This document shows, piece after piece, positions 27,001-42,000 of a DNA stretch of 64,000 nucleotides. Numbering within the stretch: the stretch's first letter is position 1; each line of letters starts with the position of its first letter. The notes beneath the pieces were generated by a model that saw only the letters and a list, made by a program, of their open reading frames with translations, did not search any database and was not told the DNA's origin. The translations under genes were made by a program, and so were the position numbers. This DNA comes from Symsagittifera roscoffensis (taxonomy: Eukaryota; Xenacoelomorpha; Acoela; Convolutidae). The DNA lies in NCBI RefSeq assembly GCF_963678635.1, contig NC_087067.1, forward strand, positions 43,561,829 to 43,625,828. Direction: 5' to 3'.

Positions 27001-30000
27001 ACACTCAGTGATGTCCATTCAAGACACTGTAATAATTAATTTAAATTTTGATTCAAATTTCAATCTGAATTCGAAAAAAAGCCAAGTAAAATACAAGAAG
27101 AATGAGAAGATCGAATCCACATATGAAGCCCATAAAAAAAGCATGTCATACAATTTCAGACTATAAACATTGCATGGCTAGCATTTTTTCCCCTCAAAAA
27201 TAGCGTTTTCTTCTAGATTCACAAAAAATTTACAAAATTTAAAACAAAATCTGCGGATGTTCGAATTTGAAGCACCTAATGACGAGTAGACTAAGTTAAC
27301 ATCCCCTCCACCTAAAGCATTTTGGAGGGAGCATGTTAACGTGGTTTTCAGTAGGAACTATTTTCAGCCTATCAGCATCGAGCATTTAACTGGCAGCGCC
27401 TGGCAAAATTAATTCGAATTAAACGTTGGTGGAGGATCTTAACTTAGTCGATCTGGGAAGGGGGGATTAAAATTTGATCCTGTAATGGTATAATTGCTTT
27501 CGGAGACAAAAAAATCCAGAAATATGATAAGACTGTAAAAAAACTAGTCATACCATTTCAAACTATGATAACTGTGGGATTGGGATTTTTTCAAAAATTA
27601 CGTTTTTTACATTGGGAAAAAATGCTTTATTAGCTAAGTGTTCGGACGTTTAAACATGATACTTTATATGTGATGTACTAAAAACGGATTCTAGATACAT
27701 TCAACTACAAAAAAAATTGAGGCAACAATTTGTTTTCAAATGCTAGTCATACAATTTTATACTATGAAGATTAATTTAGTTCACGCCAGCACGATGGTTT
27801 TAAAAATTATTTTAGATGTTCTCTCATTGAAATTATACTTTGCTGTATCAAGGCAGATTTCCCTAGAAAAGCTTTTTTATAATCTTTGATGTATTCGTGC
27901 AAGTAAATCAGAGATTTAAATTCAATTCGAGTTTTCATGCTAATGATATTTTCTTGTCTTGTAATGAGACACGATGATTTGTTCCAAGATCGAAAAAAAC
28001 TCTTTTTATTGCGCAGTTCAGCTGCTTTTGCTTTTCAAACGAATTTATGAGCGACTCGTTGATACTATAGAAAAGTGAAGATGAGTAATCAAAAACACAA
28101 ATAACAAAGCATCGGAGAACTGTTTTCAAGAAAAGGTTTGGGTAGATTTTTTTTACATAATCAATTGTTTTTATGCAAGCTGCCATTTTTGTAAGACAAA
28201 TTTGATCTCACAGCTTAGTTCTTAACACAATATCAGAGCTTTGTTCTAAATACATTCTAAGAAAACAACAGAGGTCAGATATATTCCTAGTTAAAAGACA
28301 TCTGTTAGTCTTTTAATTGCTGAATTTCCAACAAATAACAATTCATCCTTATTGAGACCAATGTCAACTTTTTTTCAGCAAAATGAGATAAACTCAGTTT
28401 TTGAAGCGTTCAGCATGAGTTTATGGTTCTGAAACAATGCGGTTAATCTATTCAATAATTTTGAGTTCTGATAAAAACTTTTGAAGGGGAATAATTCAAC
28501 AGATCCAAAAATCCAAAATTGAGTTTTGATTACTAACAATTAAACCCACTTAGAAATGTTAAATAATAGAAAATTGAAACGTTTTGCTTGATAAAAAACA
28601 GTTTGGTAACTTCAATTTTTCATCTGAAAAAATATTAGGCGCAATTTTTGCTATGAACAATTTATACAGCTAATTTTAATCCCCATCACCTCGCATGAGC
28701 ATCAATTTTATGGGGTAACGAGTGGTTTTACAAGATCAGGTATGAACAGCACGTATGATCAACATGACTTAATTAGTTCGCATGACATCTTTCAAAACAA
28801 TAGGGCAAGGTAATCATTACGCGCTCAGTGATGATCTGAGATATCATCGAATTTGAAACTATTAGTATGAAACCTAAAGAGAATAAACATCTGAATTCAA
28901 ATGATCTGTTGAAGCGTATTAAAATGGTTCAGAAGCGATTCTAGATTTATTGCTGTCTCTTTACTATCAGTTGAGTTTAACCAACTGTCAGCATGTGTCT
29001 ACCATGATAGATTCTCATGATATTAATGAATCCTATCCATGAATTCGATGCTGTACATGTCAAATGCAATTTTGGTAAAAAACATACCAAAATGGGAACA
29101 CGTGAACGAAAAAATTTATCCCTACTGACATATCTTATTTCAATGCGTACTATCCTCGCTGATAACAAAAATGAATTCCAACTAAAATATAGGTAATTTA
29201 TCATTACCATCGGTTTCAAAAAAATCTTAGTAGCAAATCTCTTGCGTGGCACCGATCCTCAACAGTGGTGACCAGACTGGAAACTTGAAATGATTAACCC
29301 TAATAGCTCACTCGAATTTTCGAAACCTGAAGAGGCAAGGGCTTGGCTGATTGCTTTCCTCAGAGAAGAAAAGCGACAAGGGTGCAGACGGATCGAATCC
29401 CTCACACCTTCAAAGGAAGAACTTCTTCCTCGGTCAAAGTGGGGAGCAAGCAATCTTGAAGTTGAGGAGCCTTGTTTCGCCAAAAAAAACCTCATCAAGA
29501 TTACGTTCAATGAGGTCCACACTGTGGCTTGAGATTACTGCTGACCTAGAGAACATGAGGTCGTTGCTGACCGAGCCATGTTCCTATCAACAGTTCAGAA
29601 TCAAGGAAAGTCTGCCAGCTACTTTTTTTGAAGACTTTGTAATGCTGCTCGGTTTTTTAAGTTTTTAGAAAAAAAAACACCGCTGATGCGGAAGACGAGA
29701 TGCTACGAATGAACGTCATCTGGGACTTAGAATCGCACTCTAAACTCAAGTTACTTGAGGCAAATAGAGTTACAACAGATATAAATCCAACCGATATGAA
29801 ATATGTTTTACAGTTTAGCGATCAAGCACAGCATTTTACTGGGACTTTCAAGGTTGATATCAAAGAACAAATTGCTTACAATTCCAAGTCAACCTTCAGA
29901 AAACCAGGAAAAGTTAGTAAGACTTACAATGACAAGGAATCGGAATGTCGAAAAACTGCTAATGGGTACTCGCACGGTGATAAGTCTTGTCCGACAACAG

Positions 30001-33000
30001 TAAAAAAAAAGTAACTCATGTGGTAAGACAGGACACTTTGCAAAAAAGTGTTGAAGCAAGTTAAGCAACAACAACACAGGTAAGAGTAGATTTAATTATT
30101 ATGAGTGTAAACCATCATGTTGATGGGGTCAAATATCAAAGGGGGACTTAGAAAGCTCTGAGAACGGCACTTAAGTAGGAATAGTTTTGCATCAAGTCTC
30201 ATCGGCAGGGCCGCCGCATGGTAAAGTATCGTCATTGATGGCACTGAGGGGAAAATGCAAGTGGACGCCGGTGCTGATAGAACAATGATTTCCTCGGGCA
30301 TCTGGGAGAAGCTTGGAGGAACGAGTCTAGATGGAACTGCTCGGACTCTACAAGCAGACAATAGACACAAACTCTACTACAAACTCTACTTCAAAGAAAC
30401 AGCAAAATGTCACCTGATATATTGTGCGATCGAACAAGGGTTTCCGACTACTTGGACGCAATCTCTTTCCAACCCAGTATTCGATACATGGGCTTTCAGG
30501 GACATTGCCGACATTTAAGGGATACAAGGACCAGGTGAAACTGAAGCCCAACCACTTTTCTGCAAAGCACGCAAAATTCCATTGCCGATGCAAGAGGCAG
30601 TAAAAGCAACGCTATAGTACATGGTCAGAAGGGAGACCCCAAGCCAGTGCAGTCCGGAGAAAATAATGACGAATGCATCACCAGCCGTGCGGCAGAGAAA
30701 GAAAAATGGTGACCTCAAACTTTGTGCCGACTACAAAGTTCACTTCAATGGCAAAGTAATGGACAAAGACTAAGCATAACCCGACATGGTGTCAATTTGC
30801 AAAAATTTACATACCGCCAATTTTTTCGGCCATATTTATCTCTCATCAGACTTTTGCCATCAAATCGAATTTGATGATGAAGCGAAAGAAGTGTGCACAA
30901 TCAACACGAAACAGGAGCTGTTGAAGATGTGTCGACTACTTCAAGGGTTGAAGAACTCTTCTTCGATCTTTCAAAACTTCATCGAGAGCACACTCAAAGG
31001 AATCAATGGCGTGATAATCTTTCGTAACGACCTGCTTGTCTAGGGAAAATCATAGGAGCGATACAAAAAACGTACGACGGCAGACAATCGACGACTCAGA
31101 GAAAAGATTTTCACCCTCAATGAGACCAAATGAAACTCGAAACCACTCACAACTGTTTCGTTTTTAGGCTATTCAGTTTCAGCTGATCGAAAAAAGCCTG
31201 ATGATAGACTTGTTGAAAAGGTTTGGAGTACAAAGATACCCACGAACCACAAAGAACTTCAATCATTTTGTGGACTGGCAAATTTTTACGGGCGAATGAT
31301 TCCGAACTTTGCCACCATGATGCTCCCAATCAATGACTTACGGAGTCAAGAGTTCAAGCGTACAGACCGACACAACAAGTGCTTTCAGCGCAACCACTCC
31401 AACATAGAACGAGAGGCTCTGGCAACCGTAACTGTGGCACACGACTGAAAAAGTTCTCACTGGGCGCAAGTTCACTCTACAAACAGATCACAAACCCTTG
31501 CAGTACCTCTTTGCGCCATACGGAGAGATACCGAAAAAAGCAACAGCTAGAGAAACCATACGAGCTATTGCGCTGATCAGATTCGACTATAAGTTGAAGT
31601 ATGTGCCAGGAGAGCAGATCCCACATGCGGATGCTCTGACCAGGCTGCGTTTCGAGGACGAGACGCCAGAAGAGAAAAAAACTTTCTTTCAGAATGCCAT
31701 CTTTTTCGCAGATAATCAAGCTATACGACATCAAAAGCGACCTCAAATCGAATCGAACAAAGCGGTGATTGGAGACAATGCTTAGAAGCTGAGTCACACT
31801 TCAAGAAGGAAGCTGAAACATTGAAAATTCGAGAAGGCGTCAGCTACAGGGGCGTTGTGACTTGCAAACCGCCAAGGTTCAGAAGACAAGTTATGGACGA
31901 TGCCCACAAGACGCTTCCAGGAAGACAGGCAACGGAAACGGCTCTGAGAATGTTTGCTTGGTGGCCTGGCATGTCACAAGAAGTGGAAAGAATTGTCTAA
32001 AGATGCGATATCTGTCAAAAGAAAAAACCATCGCTTGGGAAAACAGTTTCCAAGTGGTCAGAAGCAGACGTATGGGAACGAGTTTATATGAACTGGGCCT
32101 ACATCAAAGAGAAAGCAATCATATTGGTGGTTGTTGATCGAAGCATTCTCGATCAATGGCAGAACTACCTTAACCGCCAAGAAATGACTGTCAACAGTCT
32201 TTGCAAGATTTGGAGAATCAAAAACTCTAAGTCTCTGAAGACGGATCCGAATTTGTCAGCGATGACTTCAAAACATTGTGCAAGTCTCAGGGAATTCACA
32301 TGGAATCGCCGCTCTACCACCCAAGAGCGAATGGACTGGCAGAAACAGCAGACTAGACTGTTTAACATCCCATGAAGACATGGGGAAACAATTCATGAGT
32401 CAATATTTCTTTGCGTTTCTCAAACGAGTACTATTGACGCATAGAAACACATGCAAGGCAAAGGTCAAAACAACAGCCGAACTTATTCTCGGACGAAAAA
32501 TCAGATAACCTACCATCATAGATTTTGACGTATGTGAAAAATTCCTCAAATCGAACAAAGACACATAGAAGCAGAGCCAGCAACTTTCATCAATCGACGT
32601 GGAGCCAACAGACCGTGGATCCAATCTAATGAATCAGAACGGACTGCTCTTGTAAGCGACAAGCAGATTGCGAGATGCAGTCAAGAGACCAGTATTACAA
32701 ATGGAACGAGTGACATTATCGATGACGAAACTGCAGTGGAACATGGAATCAAAGAACAGCCTTCAACAACTCCAGACGATCAACTTGAACTGGTCCCAGA
32801 CGAACCCAAACGATCTTCAAGATTCCGGAAACCAACGATACATTACGGAGACCCTATACCAACAGATCTTCTTAGAAAAGGAGTGATGATGTGATGATCT
32901 GAGAAATCATCGACGTTAAAACCTAAAAAGGATAAGTATCTGAATTTAACTGATCTGTTGAAGCGTATCAAATTGGCTCAGAAGCGATTCTATTTGTATT

Positions 33001-36000
33001 GCTGTCTCTTTATTATCAATTGAGTTTAACCAACGGTTGTCTGACGCCAACCGCCAAACATGATAGATTCTGTAGCTGACGCCAAACATGATAGATTCTT
33101 ATGATATTAATCAATCCAATCCATGATTGCGATGCTTTCTGCATGCAATGTATTTTTGGTAAGGATACCAAAAATGGGAACAACTGAACAAAAAAGATTT
33201 TTATCCCTAATGGCATATCTTGGTTTTATGTACACATTTCCCACTGATAACAACTATAAATACTAACTTAACTTTTACGAAGATTTTATTGAGATCGGTG
33301 TTCCCTTGCACCGATCCACAACAGGCTCTTTTTCGATTTCCCACCCACTCGTAAATTTCAAATTAGAACTGTTCTAAATTGTTTACACGGCATTTTGCAT
33401 TGAATAACTTTGTAAGAATTTGTTCACATGTTCACACGGACACGTTTTAAGACCCTTTGGGAGATTGGTTTGACCGGGAGCCCTCTATCACACTTGTACC
33501 GTCATGTTAAAAAGACGCTCATACATCGAATTTCAGAAAAAAAAAGGGGGAACTGGAAAAGAGCCAGGTACAAATATGATAGATGGGTCCCAAGAAAAAG
33601 CAAGTATGAAAAATGGGATTTTGGATCTACGTAACAATCATCCCCCTTCAAGAAAGGGGGGAGATTGTTAAGTAGATTACTTGCAACGATTTTTCGACCA
33701 ATCAGAATGCAGCAAAATTCGAATTTACATACAACTCTCTAGTGCGAATTTACTGTTTTTATTTACAGGGGTGGAGATTCTTTAGTAGATACAATAGGGG
33801 GGAGATTGTTAAGTAGATCATGCATTTTTTGTGAAAAAAAAATTTTCTTCAGGGACCCATCTTAATGTTTCGGTACATACTTGTTCAAAGAGCCAATTTA
33901 GGCGTTAAAACTCGCCGGTGGGGGAGAGCCAGTTACACCATAAAATTTATGCTTATGTGAGGTGTTGGGAGAGGAAATCTGAAGTCCCCATTTTCGCAAT
34001 TCGGCCTGTAGTCCTGTCGGCGGCTCTTTTGGAACTTTTCCCCCACCTGTCAATTTTCATTTTGAAAAACCATTTCAATTTTGGGCTCTTTTCCAGTCCC
34101 CCCCCCCTTTGAATTTCAATTTTGAAAAGTCTATTTAAGGTAGTCATAAAGCAATGAAATTTTGCGTGGTGAACAAGTCGACAATTCTGAACAGATTTGT
34201 TCTTGATACTTTAAATGGTAACATCACGCATTTAGCCGTAATAACACGTAAAACAAACATAATACTCGGTATATTGAAAGGGGGGGGGACTGGAAAACTG
34301 TCGATTTGTTCACCACGCCAAATTTCATTGCATTGTGACAACATTAAATAGACTTTTCAAAATTGAATTCGAAAGGGGGGAACTGGAAAAGAGCCGAATT
34401 ACCAGTCAATTTTATCGTTCGGAATTCTTCCGGAGTAAATCATGTTGCTGGTTCCAACGGTTACTTACATTGATCGCGTTGAATGGCTGGCATTGCAAAT
34501 TCAATGCAATAATACCATTGTAATTAGAACTGTTCATTCAAACACCATCTCAGTACACACCATGGTTCCATAGCTCAGTCGGTTAGAGCATCGTGCTAAT
34601 AACGCGAGGGTCGAGAGTTCGAGCCTCTCTGGGACCAACTTTATATTTCAAATAGTAATTTTCTCTATTTCTTGCAGTGTGTAAAACATTTTGTGGATTG
34701 GAATTTTTTTTTGCGGTGAACAAATCGACAATTCTGAGCAGATTTGTTCTTCATACTTTACAGCGTAACATCACGCATTTAGCCGTAATAGGATGAAGTT
34801 AACGTGTTTAGGGGGGAGGATGTTAACTTGGTCCCCGTAATAACACGTAAAACAAACATAAAACTCGGTGTAGTGGGTGGGTTTACAAGGTTGATTATGA
34901 AGACTAAATATGTTTGTCCTGGCCTAATTAGTCCGCAAGTCAATTTTCATAACAATCAAATGGTGGGAACAGTAAATTTCTTTGCAAAAAATTGCAGGTG
35001 GGAGAAAGAACCATTTAGAGGTTGGTCAAAGCTCAAGGGTACTTGGCATGGTGAACGGAAACTAACTATTACGAACAAATTTGGGCTCCAAGAGAATAAG
35101 GCACCAAGGGCTCTGAAATCGTTTTCCGATTCAAACAACTTTTGTGTTTTGTTACTTGATAAAACCTCCCCCCTAACCATTTTAAGGTGAAATTATTTTT
35201 TAAAATGCCAAGATAGAGTTTTGATGACAAATAAGTCGACCCAACTATGGTTGTTAAACTGTAAAAAAGGTTGAAGCGAGCATATTTCTTGTTATAGACA
35301 AGATAGTAGAAACTATTACTTATCCGAACAGTTACTGACCCAATATATTTCGCGAGATTTTGGAAATGAATAGTTTATCCACAAATTAGTTTTTAAATTA
35401 CAACATGCGAAGTGCATGCGGGACCTGTCTATCATAGTTGCTTTCGTTGGACCACTTTATCATAGTACTAAACCCCCTTTGATTTTTTCTGAAAATCATT
35501 TTATGAAAGCCTATTTATAATGACTTTATAAAACCTTAACTGCAAAAAAACGTGCCAGCATGAACAAACTTTCACAACAGTTTTCGCATGCAAACGCTAC
35601 TGTATGAACAATTTTATACAATTTCTTTCGTATTTTTGGAGGGTAGTAGGATACTGGATTTGAAACTGAATTTGTTTACATACCTTAGATTGTAACTTAA
35701 CCCGTTTAGCCATAATTAATTACACGTAGGTTTTTTTTTACTCTTTCCACACCCCCACCTCGCACGCGCATCCTTTTAGCGGTACTATGATACTTGAGAG
35801 AAGGGGGAAAAGTGCGATAGGGAGGTCATAGAAACTAAACGGGTTGTTTATGTAAATAGAGTGCCTCAAACTTGTTCAATTTTGTTCTTGGATGATTTCA
35901 GTTAAAATATCGAAGTTTGCGCGAATGAGACATGTTAATTACGTCTGTGAAAAAGTTTTAAAACGACCAACTGAGCATTTTGATTTAGCTAGTTGTGGTA

Positions 36001-39000
36001 TTTGCCTAAATTAGCGTGACCCCTCTCTCACATTCGGGACCCCTCTCTCACATTCTGTTTTTAAAAGGACCTAGTTTTTTTTTTGAAAATATGGCCTCCT
36101 CAAAAAAGTTGAATATCCGCCCTGTATCGTGTAGGTTCGTGATCCTACTAGTTTTTCGCAAATTTCAGATTTCAATTAAGATTTACCTTCCTTAAGGAAT
36201 ACATGCAGTATAGCGAAGTTTAAAGAGCACTACGTAGCTTGGTATTGACTAATCAATACGATAATTAGACAAGCAAACAAATGACTAATATCGAAAAATT
36301 TCGAATCTTGAAAGAATTAGTTCCTCCTCTCGCAAAATTTTTGAGATGGCAAAAATTTATTCTACCCAAGCCTCCCCCTCCCCCAAATGGAAACTGAGGA
36401 AGCTAACTTAACGAAACTCTTAACAAAAACTGGGACAGCTGCCGAGTTCAACTGTGATTTAAGAGAAATAATTAAAGTGGACTTGACAAACATTGGGTTC
36501 AGCTCAGCTTGGCGAATGAGCTATCGAAAGAAACCAAATCAGACTAAAGAAAAGTAGTCCCAGAGAAAATTGGCAGTAGTAGGGATGTATCATGGGAAAT
36601 AGGTCTCCTAAATAACATGAACAGACAGGATATTTACTTAGCTCCCCAGAGGTAATTTTTTTGGCAGAATTTGACCCCTTATAGGCGAATTATTTCCCCC
36701 TGATAGCTAAACGATCGGGATTGGAATACAGTATGGCTGTAAACTTAAGATGCTTGGAATGAATTAACGACCCATAAAAACGTTCTTCCCCCAAAGGGAG
36801 GTCGGAACGTTAAATAAAAACCTTGGGAGCCTTGTTAATTAAACACAACTTGGTTTGGAGGTAAAATTGGACTTGATGTTTGCACAACTCAGTTAGAGAT
36901 ACCTAATATGAACTTGCAATTTCGGACTAGTGTCGTCAGAGGAAGAATTTAGCTAAGATGTTGCAAAAGGGGTACCGAACTAAAAGTCAGGACTTGTAGG
37001 GACGACCATAACTGTAACTTAAACTAAAACTCAATTAGATAAACATAGCTTTGGAGAATCAAAAACTCTAAGTCTCTGAAGACGGATCCGAATTTGTCAG
37101 CGATGACTTCAAAACATTGTGCAAGTCTCAGGGAATTCACATGGAATCGCCGCTCTACCACCCAAGAGCGAATGGACTGGCAGAAACAGCAGACTAGACT
37201 GTTTAACATCCCATGAAGACATGGGGAAACAATTCATGAGTCAATATTTCTTTGCGTTTCTCAAACGAGTACTATTGACGCATAGAAACACATGCAAGGC
37301 AAAGGTCAAAACAACAGCCGAACTTATTCTCGGACGAAAAATCAGATAACCTACCATCATAGATTTTGACGTATGTGAAAAATTCCTCAAATCGAACAAA
37401 GACACATAGAAGCAGAGCCAGCAACTTTCATCAATCGACGTGGAGCCAACAGACCGTGGATCCAATCTAATGAATCAGAACGGACTGCTCTTGTAAGCGA
37501 CAAGCAGATTGCGAGATGCAGTCAAGAGACCAGTACTACAAATGGAACGAGTGACATTATCGATGACGAAACTGCAGTGCAACATGGAATCAAAGAACAG
37601 CCTTCAACAACTCCAGACGATCAACTTGAACTGGTCCCAGACGAACCCAAACGATCTTCAAGATTCCGGAAACCAACGATACATTACGGAGACCCTATAC
37701 CAACAGATCTTCTTAGAAAAGGAGTGATGATGTGATGATCTGAGAAATCATCGACGTTAAAACCTAAAAAGGATAAGTATCTGAATTTAACTGATCTGTT
37801 GAAGCGTATCAAATTGGCTCAGAAGCGATTCTATTTGTATTGCTGTCTCTTTATTATCAATTGAGTTTAACCAACGGTTGTCTGACGCCAACCGCCAAAC
37901 ATGATAGATTCTGTAGCTGACGCCAAACATGATAGATTCTTATGATATTAATCAATCCAATCCATGATTGCGATGCTTTCTGCATGCAATGTATTTTTGG
38001 TAAGGATACCAAAAATGGGAACAACTGAACAAAAAAGATTTTTATCCCTAATGGCATATCTTGGTTTTATGTACACATTTCCCACTGATAACAACTATAA
38101 ATACTAACTTAACTTTTACGAAGATTTTATTGAGATCGGTGTTCCCTTGCACCGATCCACAACAGGCTCTTTTTCGATTTCCCACCCACTCGTAAATTTC
38201 AAATTAGAACTGTTCTAAATTGTTTACACGGCATTTTGCATTGAATAACTTTGTAAGAATTTGTTCACATGTTCACACGGACACGTTTTAAGACCCTTTG
38301 GGAGATTGGTTTGACCGGGAGCCCTCTATCACACTTGTACCGTCATGTTAAAAAGACGCTCATACATCGAATTTCAGAAAAAAAAGGGGGAACTGGAAAA
38401 GAGCCAGGTACAAATATGATAGATGGGTCCCAAGAAAAAGCAAGTATGAAAAATGGGATTTTGGATCTACGTAACAATCATCCCCCTTCAAGAAAGGGGG
38501 GAGATTGTTAAGTAGATTACTTGCAACGATTTTTCGACCAATCAGAATGCAGCAAAATTCGAATTTACATACAACTCTCTAGTGCGAATTTACTGTTTTT
38601 ATTTACAGGGGTGGAGATTCTTTAGTAGATACAATAGGGGGGAGATTGTTAAGTAGATCATGCATTTTTTGTGAAAAAAAAATTTTCTTCAGGGACCCAT
38701 CTTAATGTTTCGGACCATACTTGTTCAAAGAGCCAATTTAGGCGTTAAAACTCGCCGGTGGGGGAGAGCCAGTTACACCATAAAATTTATGCTTATGTGA
38801 GGTGTTGGGAGAGGAAATCTGAAGTCCCCATTTTCGCAATTCGGCCTGTAGTCCTGTCGGCGGCTCTTTTGGAACTTTTCCCCCACCTGTCAATTTTCAT
38901 TTTGAAAAACCATTTCAATTTTGGGCTCTTTTCCAGTCCCCCCCCCCCTTTGAATTTCAATTTTGAAAAGTCTATTTAAGGTAGTCATAAAGCAATGAAA

Positions 39001-42000
39001 TTTTGCGTGGTGAACAAGTCGACAATTCTGAACAGATTTGTTCTTGATACTTTAAATGGTAACATCACGCATTTAGCCGTAATAACACGTAAAACAAACA
39101 TAATACTCGGTATATTGAAAGGGGGGGGGGGGGGGACTGGAAAACTGTCGATTTGTTCACCACGCCAAATTTCATTGCATTGTGACAACATTAAATAGAC
39201 TTTTCAAAATTGAATTCGAAAGGGGGGAACTGGAAAAGAGCCGAATTACCAGTCAATTTTATCGTTCGGAATTCTTCCGGAGTAAATCATGTTGCTGGTT
39301 CCAACGGTTACTTACATTGATCGCGTTGAATGGCTGGCATTGCAAATTCAATGCAATAATACCATTGTAATTAGAACTGTTCATTCAAACACCATCTCAG
39401 TACACACCATGGTTCCATAGCTCAGTCGGTTAGAGCATCGTGCTAATAACGCGAGGGTCGAGAGTTCGAGCCTCTCTGGGACCAACTTTATATTTCAAAT
39501 AGTAATTTTCTCTATTTCTTGCAGTGTGTAAAACATTTTGTGGATTGGAATTTTTTTTTGCGGTGAACAAATCGACAATTCTGAGCAGATTTGTTCTTCA
39601 TACTTTACAGCGTAACATCACGCATTTAGCCGTAATAGGATGAAGTTAACGTGTTTAGGGGGGAGGATGTTAACTTGGTCCCCGTAATAACACGTAAAAC
39701 AAACATAAAACTCGGTGTAGTGGGTGGGTTTACAAGGTTGATTATGAAGACTAAATATGTTTGTCATGGCCTAATTGCCTTATTGAAAATGAACATCCAG
39801 TGTTTGATATTTTGCTATGAAACTTTCAAAGAAATAGTTTGGCAATTTCAGAAAACTAGCAACATTAACTGCATGATCCCTGTTCAAACCAGTCGGACTA
39901 TGAAATATACTCGGCAAAATTCTAGATTCACCCCTCATCAGAAGGTTGACGGTTCGAAGCGATGCATGTTCTGAACTCATTAATAGTCGCAAGGAAACAC
40001 CAGACTTGGCCCAAAAAAACCTCAAAAATATATTTCGCGAGATTTTGGAAATGAATAGTTTATCCACAAATTAGTTTTTAAATTACAACATGCGAAGTGC
40101 ATGCGGGACCTGTCTATCATAGTTGCTTTCGTTGGACCACTTTATCATAAAACTAAACCCCCTTTGATTTTTTCTGAAAATCATTTTATGAAAGCCTATT
40201 TATAATGACTTTATAAAACCTTAACTGCAAAAAAACGTGCCAGCATGAACAAACTTTCACAACAGTTTTCGCATGCAAACGCTACTGTATGAACAATTTT
40301 ATACAATTTCTTTCGTATTTTTGGAGGGTAGTAGGATACTGGATTTGAAACTGAATTTGTTTACATACCTTAGATTGTAACTTAACCCGTTTAGCCATAA
40401 TTAATTACACGTAGGTTTTTTTTTACTCTTTCCACACCCCCACCTCGCACGCGCATCCTTTTAGCGGTACTATGATACTTGAGAGAAGGGGGAAAAGTGC
40501 GATAGGGAGGTCATAGAAACTAAACGGGTTGTTTATGTAAATAGAGTGCCTCAAACTTGTTCAATTTTGTTCTTGGATGATTTCAGTTAAAATATCGAAG
40601 TTTGCGCGAATGAGACATGTTAATTACGTCTGTGAAACAGTTTTAAAACGACCAACTGAGCATTTTGATTTAGCTAGTTGTGGTATTTGCCTAAATTAGC
40701 GTGACCCCTCTCTCACATTCGGGACCCCTCTCTCACATTCTGTTTTTAAAAGGACCTAGTTTTTTTTTTGAAAATATGGCCTCCTCAAAAAAGTTGAATA
40801 TCCGCCCTGTATCGTGTAGGTTCGTGATCCTACTAGTTTTTCGCAAATTTCAGATTTCAATTAAGATTTACCTTCCTTAAGGAATACATGCAGTATAGCG
40901 AAGTTTAAAGAGCACTACGTAGCTTGGTATTGACTAATCAATACGATAATTAGACAAGCAAACAAATGACTAATATCGAAAAATTTCGAATCTTGAAAGA
41001 ATTAGTTCCTCCTCTCGCAAAATTTTTGAGATGGCAAAAATTTATTCTACCCAAGCCTCCCCCCTCCCCCAAATGGAAACTGAGGAAGCTAACTTAACGA
41101 AACTCTTAACGAAAACTGGGACAGCTGCCGAGTTCAACTGTGATTTAAGAGAAATAATTAAAGTGGACTTGACAAACATTGGGTTCAGCTCAGCTTGGCG
41201 AATGAGCTATCGAAAGAAACCAAATCAGACTAAAGAAAAGTAGTCCCAGAGAAAATTGGCAGTAGTAGGGATGTATCATGGGAAATAGGTCTCCTAAATA
41301 ACATGAACAGACAGGATATTTACTTAGCTCCCCAGAGGTAATTTTTTTGGCAGAATTTGACCCCTTATAGGCGAATTATTTCCCCCTGATAGCTAAACGA
41401 TCGGGATTGGAATACAGTATGGCTGTAAATTTAAGATGCTTGGAATGAATTAACGACCCATAAAAAAGTTCTTCCCCCAAAGGGAGGTCGGAACGTTAAA
41501 TAAAAACCTTGGGAGCCTTGTTAATTAAACACAACTTGGTTTGGAGGTAAAATTGGACTTGATGTTTGCACAACTCAGTTAGAGATACCTAATATGAACT
41601 TGCAATTTCGGACTAGTGTCGTCAGAGGAAGAATTTAGCTAAGATGTTGCAAAAGGGGTACCGAACTAAAAGTCAGGACTTGTAGGGACGACCATAACTG
41701 TAACTTAAACTAAAACTCAATTAGATAAACATAGCGAAAATGTTACGGGTAGCCTATCCCTAGGCAAAACAATAGTGCTGGGAGAGCGCATGGTTGGTTC
41801 TCATTGTTAGTTGGAGAACAAAATTAGCTACTGGTGAGAGTAGTTTTAAGTTCTCGTAGCTAGTTAGAGAACAGTTCGACAGAGATTCTCCCAAGTGAGT
41901 GTGAATTCATCAGGTTAGTGATTTCTCAAGAGTGAGAGATAGTTGATTGAGCTATCGAAGATAGCAAAAGTGCAGTAAGTTAGTTAGTGTTAACGGGAAG

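Larger units (their letters stand above)
28829..33323 (+). mobile_element. decayed Ty3/gypsy-like LTR retrotransposon
   Basis: Two LTRs enclose a plus-strand internal region with domains in Ty3/gypsy order, broken by stops and frameshifts. It is antisense to NAGK and lies in its largest intron. A gag zinc knuckle at about 30010-30051 has its first Cys replaced by Ser. A retropepsin site at about 30258-30275 reads DAG instead of DTG. An RT segment at about 30786-31043 has the active-site region reading FRND where YxDD is expected. RNase H is at about 31400-31680, an integrase HHCC finger ends near 32010 (RCDICQ), and the integrase core and tail run to about 32880. Every catalytic landmark checked is damaged, so the copy cannot be autonomous. 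No matching target duplication is seen (CTCAG on the left, GGCTC on the right). The right LTR abuts a MITE end exactly. Confidence 0.88.
32209..34928. repeat. segmental duplication A, copy 1
   Basis: About 2.72 kb repeated almost identically at 37050-39775. It spans the end of the integrase region, the 3' LTR, MITE fragments and the tRNA-Ile gene. I see only scattered substitutions and homopolymer-length changes between the copies. The left junction is at TTTGGAGAATC inside the integrase region. Confidence 0.93.
37050..39775. repeat. segmental duplication A, copy 2
   Basis: Near-identical copy of 32209-34928, with a truncated integrase end, an LTR copy (37733-38164), the MITE cluster (38165-39242) and the second tRNA-Ile. 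The G-run in the MITE terminus near 39121 is about seven bases longer than its counterpart near 34280. Confidence 0.93.
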
